Positions 1-6,452 of a stretch of 39,571 nucleotides of DNA are shown in pieces. The position numbers were made by a program, and so were the translations under genes. This DNA comes from Pontibacter qinzhouensis. Its GTDB lineage: Bacteria; Bacteroidota; Bacteroidia; Cytophagales; Hymenobacteraceae. The stretch lies in the NCBI RefSeq assembly GCF_008017455.1, contig NZ_VRTY01000057.1, positions 1-39,571 of the forward strand. The letters are read 5' to 3'. The notes beneath the pieces are model-generated. The model ran no database searches and was not told where the DNA came from. It was given only the letters and a program-made list of their open reading frames with translations. Numbering within the stretch: position 1 is the stretch's first letter; every line of letters begins with the position of its first letter.

Positions 1-2068
1 TCTCCCCGAATATCTTGATGCCCACATCCTGGCGCACCCCCGAGATTAATTCATTTGACCGGAGTTGGATTGGCTGCGATACCCCGAAGGTGACCCCTGG
101 GATGGTTTCCAAAGCTTCCGTCATTTTCTCGGCCAGCTCCTCCCGCGTGCCGGCACTGGTCCATTCGTCCTTGTCTTTCAAGATAATGGTGACATCGGCA
201 GATTCCATGGGCATCGGGTCCGTAGGAATCTCGGCGGCCCCGATTTTGCTGATTACCTCCTTCACCTCCGGAAACTTCTCCTTTAGTATCTTGGAGGCAA
301 GCGACACTTTCTCTATTGTTTCCGAAAGGGAGCTACCGGTCAGAAGCCTTGTCTCCAAGGCAAAGTCACCCTCTTCCAGGGTAGGGATAAACTCACTGCC
401 CATGCGGGAGAAGACCACCAGGCTAAGGCCGAAAAGTACCATAGCCGAGCCAATGACCAACGCCTTGAATTTCAAAGCACCCCTGATGACCGGGTTGTAC
501 ATGCGTTGGAAGAAGTCCATCATCCGGTCTGAGATATTCCGCTTGTGGGTGGTGTTCTTGCTCAGCAGCAGGGCGGACATCATGGGCACGTAGGTAAGAG
601 AGAGCAGGAAAGCGCCCAGGATGGCGAAAGAAACAGTCAGTGCCATCGGGCGGAACATCTTGCCTTCTATGCCCACCAAAACGAGTATGGGCAGGTACAC
701 AATCAAGATGATGATTTCCCCGAAGGCGGCGGATGTCCTGATTTTGCGGGCTGAATCGTACACCTCCTCGTTCATCTGCGCCTGGGTCAGGCGGCCACCG
801 CCCCGAAATACCAGATGGTGCATGGTCGCCTCCACAATGATAACCGCCCCGTCCACGATGAGGCCGAAGTCAATGGCCCCCAGGCTCATCAGGTTACCGG
901 AAACGCCGGACAGGTTCATCATGATGATGGCAAAGAGCATGGCCAGCGGAATGACAGAGGCCACCACTAGTCCAGCCCGGAGGTTACCCAGGAAAAGCAC
1001 CAAAACGAAAATCACAATCAGTGCCCCCTCAATTAGGTTCCGGGTGACGGTGTCCATGGTCCGATCTATCAGCTCACTCCGGTCCAGGAAGGCCTCAATT
1101 TCCACACCTTCGGGCAGTGTTTTCCGTATCTGCTCCATGCGCGCTTTCACACGCCCCACTACCTGGTTGGTGTTCTCACCTTTGAGCAGCATCACGATGC
1201 CGCCTACCGCTTCCCCTTTTATATTGGTGAGCGCACCGTAGCGGTTGGCGCTGCCGAAGCGGACCTGGCCAATGTCGCCGATGAGCACCGGCGTACCGTT
1301 GGATGTGCTTTTGACCACTACCTTTTCAATCTCGCCCAGGCTCTCTAGCAAGCCCTCGCTCCGGACGAAGTAAGCATTGGGCTTTTTGTCGATGTAGGCT
1401 CCCCCGGTGTTCCCGTTATTTCGCTCCAGGGCCTCCAGCACATCGGTGATGCTCAGGCTGTGGGCCTTTAACCTATCGGGGTCAAGGGCTACTTCGTACT
1501 GTTTCAGGAATCCGCCGAAGCTGTTTACCTCCGCCACGCCGGGCGTGCCGAGCAGTTGCCGCCGCACCATCCAGTCCTGGATGGTGCGCAGCTCCATGGC
1601 GGGATGTTTTTTCTCATAGCCTGGCTCTGGGTGCACCACGTACTGGTAAATCTCCCCGAGGCCCGTAGAGATAGGAGCCATCTCCGGTCTTCCCACCCCC
1701 GGCGGAATTTGGCCGCTGGCCTCCACCAGCCGCTCGCTTACCTGTTGGCGCGCCCAATAGATATCGACGTTCTCTTTGAAAACGACAGTCACCACCGAGA
1801 GGCCGAAACGGGAGATGGAACGGACCTCGTCCACCTCAGAGATGGTGGCCATGGTCTGCTCCACGGGGTAACTGATAAGCCGCTCTACCTCCTGCGCCGC
1901 CAGCGAGGGGCTGGTGGTGATGACCTGCACCTGGTTGTTGGTGATGTCGGGCACGGCATCGATGGGCAGTTGCGTAAGGGAATAGACACCCCAGACAATT
2001 AGCGATAAGGTGAAAATCCCAACGATGAGCTTGTTGTAAATTGAAAAATGGATAATGCGGTCAAGCAT
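1..2068 (-). CDS. czcA: CzcA-type heavy-metal efflux RND pump (C-terminus off the left edge)
   Basis: Inner-membrane proton/metal antiporter of a tripartite CzcCBA-like efflux system. The first 689 codons lie in the window and the rest is beyond base 1. The start MLDRIIHFSIYNKLIVG is the usual opening of this family and is followed by transmembrane segment 1. The TM4 segment DFGLIVDGAVIIVE, with D400, D406 and E413, matches the CzcA/HME-RND proton-relay signature DFGxxxDGAVxxVE. CusA-type copper/silver pumps have a different motif here, so divalent Zn/Co/Cd/Ni export is the better guess. The porter-domain sequence RFGLSVVTVVF and the TM block after residue 330 fit the family. The small Cys-rich gene at 2215-2529 lies 146 bp upstream on the same strand and is probably co-transcribed. 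Family assignment is secure; metal specificity is inferred. Confidence 0.95.
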   Translation of the reverse strand, partial: MLDRIIHFSIYNKLIVGIFTLSLIVWGVYSLTQLPIDAVPDITNNQVQVITTSPSLAAQEVERLISYPVEQTMATISEVDEVRSISRFGLSVVTVVFKENVDIYWARQQVSERLVEASGQIPPGVGRPEMAPISTGLGEIYQYVVHPEPGYEKKHPAMELRTIQDWMVRRQLLGTPGVAEVNSFGGFLKQYEVALDPDRLKAHSLSITDVLEALERNNGNTGGAYIDKKPNAYFVRSEGLLESLGEIEKVVVKSTSNGTPVLIGDIGQVRFGSANRYGALTNIKGEAVGGIVMLLKGENTNQVVGRVKARMEQIRKTLPEGVEIEAFLDRSELIDRTMDTVTRNLIEGALIVIFVLVLFLGNLRAGLVVASVIPLAMLFAIIMMNLSGVSGNLMSLGAIDFGLIVDGAVIIVEATMHHLVFRGGGRLTQAQMNEEVYDSARKIRTSAAFGEIIILIVYLPILVLVGIEGKMFRPMALTVSFAILGAFLLSLTYVPMMSALLLSKNTTHKRNISDRMMDFFQRMYNPVIRGALKFKALVIGSAMVLFGLSLVVFSRMGSEFIPTLEEGDFALETRLLTGSSLSETIEKVSLASKILKEKFPEVKEVISKIGAAEIPTDPMPMESADVTIILKDKDEWTSAGTREELAEKMTEALETIPGVTFGVSQPIQLRSNELISGVRQDVGIKIFGE

Positions 2069-2214
2069 AAGAAAAGGCTTTAAATCAAAATTCCGGAATT
2101 CTCCTGCCAGCCGAAACCGATACCTGTAAACAGCCAGTATGCTGAATGCAGGCATAGATAGAGCCGTAAAGCTTCCTTAGCGGAACTTCACAGAGCAGGC
2201 AAAACAAATTTGAT

Positions 2215-2529
2215 TTAAAGCCTTGGCGGTTGCCAGATAGAAAAAGAGGGGGTGGTTACACCGGCTACCCGATGAACCGGTGCCGGGGTGATTACCTTAA
2301 CAGCTGGGAGGCTTGTTTTCTGTGTAACAGTCTGCAACGCGAAACCGGCGCAGCAATTACAGATACACAGTGGGGAACATAAATCCGCAGCCGGGGAATG
2401 GTCTTCCGAATCAGTGTTTGAGTTGATGTCGGTTTGTGCAAGCGTATCTACCCTTGGTGCTGCATCAGCACAGGGAACACATGATACCACTATCATGAAA
2501 ATGCCCATAAGAATAGCAAACCATTTCAT
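2215..2529 (-). CDS. Small Cys-rich secreted protein (DUF6660-like) upstream of czcA
   Basis: Protein of 104 residues starting MKWFAILMGIFMIVVSC, an N-terminal signal or lipoprotein-type hydrophobic segment, followed by CADAAP. The middle is acidic and contains DHSPAADLCSPLCICNCCAG, a dense cysteine cluster with a nearby His that could bind a metal. Short proteins of this layout (DUF6660-like, from memory) commonly precede czc/cus efflux operons in Bacteroidota, which fits the pump gene 146 bp downstream. I chose the ATG at 2529 over an upstream TTG (2559) because the signal peptide begins there and because the TTG lies inside a palindromic repeat that looks regulatory. The exact role, perhaps a periplasmic metal chaperone or sensor, is not known to me. 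Confidence 0.75.
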   Translation of the reverse strand: MKWFAILMGIFMIVVSCVPCADAAPRVDTLAQTDINSNTDSEDHSPAADLCSPLCICNCCAGFALQTVTQKTSLPAVKVITPAPVHRVAGVTTPSFSIWQPPRL

Positions 2530-2551
2530 CAGCTGCAAATTAATAAAAATT

Positions 2552-2572
2552 AATTGCAATTGGATTGCAATT
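2552..2572. promoter_or_regulatory. Double palindrome ATTGCAAT, candidate metal-responsive operator
   Basis: Two copies of the self-complementary octamer ATTGCAAT (2553-2560 and 2564-2571) sit 11 bp apart, about one helical turn, so both would face the same side of the DNA. They end 22 bp upstream of the chosen start of the Cys-rich gene and are well placed to control it and czcA. A Fur/Zur-, ArsR- or MerR-type regulator could bind here, but none is encoded in the window. Confidence 0.5.
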
Positions 2573-2730
2573 TTAGGTAATCCTATAAAAGTAATGATGC
2601 ATGTAGTGAATTTAGTAAATCATGAAACTAAAAAGGCTTAATTTAGGCTGAAACAACTGTTTTTCTAGTCGTTATTCAGCTTGAATTTATTTTATAGCGA
2701 GTCAGCCATAAAGTCTATTGACCTGCAATA

Positions 2731-2761
2731 GCTACTTCTCCTTTTTTAAAGGAGAAGTAGC
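2731..2761 (-). terminator. Perfect 14-bp inverted repeat over the stop codon of the distal pectate lyase gene
   Basis: Arms 2731-2744 (GCTACTTCTCCTTT) and 2748-2761 (AAAGGAGAAGTAGC) are perfect complements around a 3-nt loop. The repeat includes the last nine sense codons and the TAG stop of the lyase gene. No T-run follows on the minus strand, so it is either a non-canonical terminator or a 3'-end stabilizing hairpin for the last PUL gene. Confidence 0.55.
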
Positions 2762-4849
2762 ATTGATATATTCCTCTATGTTCGTATAGCCGTCCCCATC
2801 AAGATCTGCAGAAGCGTCAGCAGAATCATTGGGATTCAGATTATATTTTATTTCCCAAGCATCCGGCATACCATCCTGATCGGCATCCGGCAAAGGCTTG
2901 GCGGGTGGATAAGAAGTAAAGCCGCCTCCCGGCCATTCGGCAGGTGTGTTTGGAACTGTCCCTTTTCCCTCCTTAACTGTATTTGCAACAAATTCAGTTA
3001 TATTGTCCCGGACAGGCAGATGAGTACCACCTGCATCCAATATAGTCATGTAAGCTTCTTCAGGGGAATCGGTTTTAACAGGAAAAGCTTCAAAGGGTTC
3101 GGGCATGAGTGTTTCCGGCAGCACTTTCAGGTCGGCAGAACTTCCATCGGGCATGATATTATTTTTCGCAAAAAAATTAGCATAAACGGATTCACTTTGA
3201 AACCCCCATTTCCAGGCCTTCAGCTTCTGAGAGTCCGGCCCTTCCTGCTGTACGTTGCCAATGTAGTTCAGCCTTATATAATCGTTGGGACTTCCGTAGC
3301 CGGCGCCGCCGTAGTTGTAGAGGATGTTGTTGCGGTAATCGAGCGAGAGCATTTCTGCGCGCATGTTGCGGCGCTCACCATGTGCTATCAGGTTGTGATG
3401 AAAAGAAATATAACCCCATCCATTTGCAGCTGCCGACATGGAGTGATTTCCTTTTTCGTGCGTGGACTTACGCGGCGCTCCATAAATGTACGACCACTGC
3501 ACCGTCGAAGCCACACGCTTTTCCGCTCCGTAAATATTAAAAATCTGGTCATTGGCAAAGGCTGCTTCGCAATGGTCCACCACCACGTTCATCGCCCGTA
3601 TGTCAAGGCCGTGTGTCTGGTCGCCGAGCACCCGCTGCAGTTTTCCGGGGCCTTTGGTTTCACCAACCCGGATGCGCAGGTACCGCAGCACCACATCGTG
3701 CGCCCGCACATCTATTCCCCAGTTTTTTAGCTGAATGCCGGCACCTGGCGCTGTGTTTCCGGCGACTGTCAGGTAAGGATGCATGATGGTGAGCGGGGCC
3801 TTTAGTTCGATAGTACCGGTAACGGCAAACACGATGATGCGGGGTCCCTCTGCTTCTATGGCTTCGCGCAGGCTGCCGGCAATTGGCTTCTCTTTCGGAA
3901 TCATCGGGTAGCCCGGCAGCTTTGGTCGCGCCTGTTCCGGATGCTCTTGCCCCAGTGCGTCCACATAGGGTATCCAGTTACCTTTCCCCAGTGTCTTGGC
4001 AAATTCGCTTGGCTGCCCGTATAAGCCTTCTTCCCGGCCGGGCCTGTCTTCAGGAAGGTAATCTTCCAAGGTGGTCACAACAAACACTTTGCCGCCTCTG
4101 CCTCCGGGGGTGTAGCAGCCATAGCCTTCTGCACCCGGAAATGCGGGTATGTGCTTTTCCTGCATGGATCTGATAGGCTGTTCCGGCTCCAGGGTGAGCT
4201 GTATGTAAACAGTTCCGTTGGTTGAGCCGCTGTAATCGCTGACGGTAAGTACTATTCCTTCCGGAAGCAAATATTTTTTAATTTTAGGATGGTTGAAAGG
4301 AAGTTCTTTTGCGCCATAAGGTGCCAGTGCCTTAACAACCTGCGAGATGTTTTCAAAAAGCGGCTGCTTCATGGATTCATCCAGGTAAGGAAAGATTGAT
4401 TTGCCCTTCTTCGATGCTGCCAGCGCCTCCACACGCCCATGCTGCATGTCGAACCGCAAGGGCCTGCCGATGTGGATTTTGATGACGGGCCGGGTCAAGT
4501 CAAAAACGTAATATTCCACCTCGTAGGCCAGTTGCCCAAAAACAGGAAGGCCGGGCCAGGTGGCGTTCCGCTGTGCAGTGTAAAGGAGCGGGTACTTTTC
4601 AGTGCCCTGCGCCAGCCTGAGCTCTTTCGGGAAAATGGTGTCTTTGAGCAACAACGGGTTTCCTTGCCACGGCTCCTGCACCTGGAGCAGCTGGGCAAGC
4701 AGCGGAAATTCTTTAATTAGAGGCACCACAGCAGCAGCCGCTTGAGGAAACTTGTGCTCCAGCTTTTCCTGTCGTACCTGGGCCGCTGAGCCTCCAGCTA
4801 TCATCAGAAACAGAATAATTAAAAAGAATAATGCAGGTCTTTTGCTCAT
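2732..4849 (-). CDS. PL1-like pectate lyase with extra N-terminal domain and Ca-binding tail
   Basis: Secreted right-handed beta-helix protein of 705 residues, probably cleaving polygalacturonate by beta-elimination outside the cell or in the periplasm. The signal peptide is MSKRPALFFLIILFLMIAGGSAAQ. Residues about 30-225 form a region I do not recognise. From about 235 comes the Bacteroidota PL1 opening FPGAEGYGCYTPGGRGG, then ITVAGNTAPG-type helix turns, VVDHCEAAF, and FHHNLIAHGERRNMRAEM, where PL1 places its catalytic Arg. The C-terminus has DADQDGMPDAWEIKYNLNP and DLDGDGYTNIEEY, calcium-binding type-3-repeat-like loops. There is no T9SS sorting domain, unlike the other PL1 here. It is the most distal gene of the PUL and is separated from the CE8 gene by a MITE and an ISL3 element. 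PL1 is the likeliest family; another beta-helix lyase family is possible. Confidence 0.85.
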   Translation of the reverse strand: MSKRPALFFLIILFLMIAGGSAAQVRQEKLEHKFPQAAAAVVPLIKEFPLLAQLLQVQEPWQGNPLLLKDTIFPKELRLAQGTEKYPLLYTAQRNATWPGLPVFGQLAYEVEYYVFDLTRPVIKIHIGRPLRFDMQHGRVEALAASKKGKSIFPYLDESMKQPLFENISQVVKALAPYGAKELPFNHPKIKKYLLPEGIVLTVSDYSGSTNGTVYIQLTLEPEQPIRSMQEKHIPAFPGAEGYGCYTPGGRGGKVFVVTTLEDYLPEDRPGREEGLYGQPSEFAKTLGKGNWIPYVDALGQEHPEQARPKLPGYPMIPKEKPIAGSLREAIEAEGPRIIVFAVTGTIELKAPLTIMHPYLTVAGNTAPGAGIQLKNWGIDVRAHDVVLRYLRIRVGETKGPGKLQRVLGDQTHGLDIRAMNVVVDHCEAAFANDQIFNIYGAEKRVASTVQWSYIYGAPRKSTHEKGNHSMSAAANGWGYISFHHNLIAHGERRNMRAEMLSLDYRNNILYNYGGAGYGSPNDYIRLNYIGNVQQEGPDSQKLKAWKWGFQSESVYANFFAKNNIMPDGSSADLKVLPETLMPEPFEAFPVKTDSPEEAYMTILDAGGTHLPVRDNITEFVANTVKEGKGTVPNTPAEWPGGGFTSYPPAKPLPDADQDGMPDAWEIKYNLNPNDSADASADLDGDGYTNIEEYINATSPLKKEK

Positions 4850-4901
4850 GGCTTTTCCGGGAGCTGCTGTTTCAGTGTATACTCAGTGGATTTGAACAAG
4901 C

Positions 4902-4909
4902 CAAATGTA
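4902..4909 (-). promoter_or_regulatory. Candidate Bacteroidota -7 box for the distal pectate lyase gene
   Basis: On the minus strand the sequence reads TACATTTG, matching the Bacteroidota -7 consensus TAnnTTTG. It lies 52 bp before the lyase start codon. No clear TTG at -33 is visible. If real, it gives the lyase its own promoter. The MITE insertion begins about 50 bp upstream of it. Confidence 0.35.
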
Positions 4910-4950
4910 ATGGTTGCATAGAAACTGAACACGCAGTTGTATTTAAATAA

Positions 4951-5138
4951 AAGTGATTGGGGTGTACGACAAAGTACACTAAATTATATGGAATCTTGCC
5001 TTACTGGTTCAGAAGCAATTATTCAAATGAAAATAGCCTTCCAAAGCCATTTTACTGTTTCGGAGGCTGTTACCAAATGAACGTATAGGAACCGGTATAG
5101 AAGAAAATTGTGCGCTTTGTCCTACACCCAAGTGATTG
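4951..5138. mobile_element. MITE-like element (170 bp) with 9-bp target duplication
   Basis: The element at 4960-5129 begins GGGTGTACGACAAAG and ends with the complement of GGGTGTAGGACAAAG, giving imperfect terminal inverted repeats of about 20 bp. It is directly flanked by identical 9-bp copies of AAGTGATTG (4951-4959 and 5130-5138). It encodes no protein, so it must be moved by a transposase from elsewhere. The parent IS is not in the window. Confidence 0.8.
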
Positions 5139-5234
5139 TTATCAATAATACCTGAAGCGCTGCATTTACAGCTATTTTAATTTCTTTTGCATTAGATTCT
5201 ATTCTTCTTCACGTTCAAAGATGTTCTCTAAGAT

Positions 5235-6362
5235 GGTTCTATATGAATTTATTTGGTTACGTATAAAAGAGTTAAAAAAGCCATGGATATAGTAGAGCAA
5301 CTAGATAGCTTACTTCCGCTCTCTTATCGCTTCTCCATTTCCCGGATAGAGAAGAATGAGGAGTTGGAGCAGGTGCATATTTACCTGGAGGTTTCCAAAG
5401 CCTATCGTCCTTTCCCTCACCATTCCCTCCACAGCTACTACGAGCGCAGTTGGGAACACTTGCGGCTCTTCCAGTACCGGAGCTTCCTGCACTGCCGGCT
5501 ACCGGTCTTCCTTGACAGGGAAAGCGGCAAGACAACAGCCATGGAGGCGGGCTTCTCCCGGGAGCATTCCCGTTTCACCCTGCTCTACGAACAGCGCGTG
5601 CTGGAGCTTATGCAGCTACACTGCTGCTTTACGAGCGTGGCCGCGCAACTGGGTATTTACCCGCAGCGCGTGGAGAGTAGCTACCATCACTACACCACAG
5701 AGGCCTACCTGAACCACACCACTGCCGTATGCGAGCGGGTAGGCCTTGACGAAACCTCCACCCGCAAAGGCCACGACTACATCACCATCTTCACTGACAT
5801 GGACGCCCAGCAGGTGATTGCCATCGAGGATGGCAGAAGCAGCGATGCGATAGGGGCCTTTTTCGCCTCACATGCGAACCCGGCAGCCATCCGGGAATTG
5901 TCCATGGACATGTCCCCTGCTTTCATCAATGGCGCACAAGAGCACTTGCCATGGGCCGGCATCACCTTTGACAAGTGGCATGTCTTCAAGCTCTTTGAGC
6001 GCCACCTCAAGAAACTTGATGCCAAACTCGGCACTTACAGAGAGCTGCTCTTCGAGTACCTGCAAGACTTCTACAATCAGCACCAGCCAAATGAAGCGAT
6101 GGCCCAACTCATCTTCATGGCTGACTGGATTGAGGAGGCCGCTGGCAAGAACGCCCTCTCCAAGTCAATCCGCCAGCATGCACAGGGCCTGGTGAATCAT
6201 GTTGTAACCAAGCTGACAAACGGCTTGCTGGAAGGTATTAATTCAAAGATACAGGCGATCAAAAGAATCGCCAGGGGATTCCGCTATACCGACAACTTCA
6301 AAAAGTTAATCCTCTTCGCTTTTGGGAAAATCACAGTTGACCAAGTAAATTCATAAAGAACC
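5235..6362 (+). mobile_element. ISL3-family insertion sequence
   Basis: The ends are imperfect inverted repeats. Left 5235-5260 starts GGTTCTATATGAATTTA, and right 6337-6362, read inward, starts GGTTCTTTATGAATTTA. They match at 22 of 26 positions. The element is 1128 bp with one transposase gene that nearly fills it; the stop codon lies inside the right repeat. The flanking octamers (TCTAAGAT and TACCTGAT) are not identical, so no clean 8-bp target duplication is seen, which suggests an old or rearranged insertion. It lies between the CE8 gene and the distal lyase gene of the PUL. Confidence 0.85.
5283..6356 (+). CDS. ISL3-family transposase
   Basis: DDE transposase of 357 residues from the ATG at 5283. 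An in-frame TTG at 5253 would add 10 residues but lies in the left terminal repeat. Catalytic motifs are visible: VGLDETSTRKGHDYITIF for the first Asp, LSMDMSPAFINGAQEHLP plus ITFDKWHVFKLF for the second Asp region, and LLEGINSKIQAIKRIARGFR for the Glu near the C-terminus. The protein is somewhat shorter than many ISL3 transposases; the N-terminal zinc-finger part is reduced, but the reading frame is intact. Its last codons run into the right terminal repeat. Confidence 0.92.
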   Translation: MDIVEQLDSLLPLSYRFSISRIEKNEELEQVHIYLEVSKAYRPFPHHSLHSYYERSWEHLRLFQYRSFLHCRLPVFLDRESGKTTAMEAGFSREHSRFTLLYEQRVLELMQLHCCFTSVAAQLGIYPQRVESSYHHYTTEAYLNHTTAVCERVGLDETSTRKGHDYITIFTDMDAQQVIAIEDGRSSDAIGAFFASHANPAAIRELSMDMSPAFINGAQEHLPWAGITFDKWHVFKLFERHLKKLDAKLGTYRELLFEYLQDFYNQHQPNEAMAQLIFMADWIEEAAGKNALSKSIRQHAQGLVNHVVTKLTNGLLEGINSKIQAIKRIARGFRYTDNFKKLILFAFGKITVDQVNS

Positions 6363-6452
6363 TACCTGATATATATCCGCTACCTTTTTTGAAAATTGCC
6401 TTTACCAGGTAGGTAATAGTACATCATAGACTGGCTTCTGCGAGAAATCCAA

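Noticed and set aside
6360..6414. ACCTACCTG/CAGGTAGGT inverted repeat after the ISL3 transposase as a terminator
   Set aside because: The 37-nt loop is long, no T-run follows, and the left arm straddles the IS end; it could be chance.
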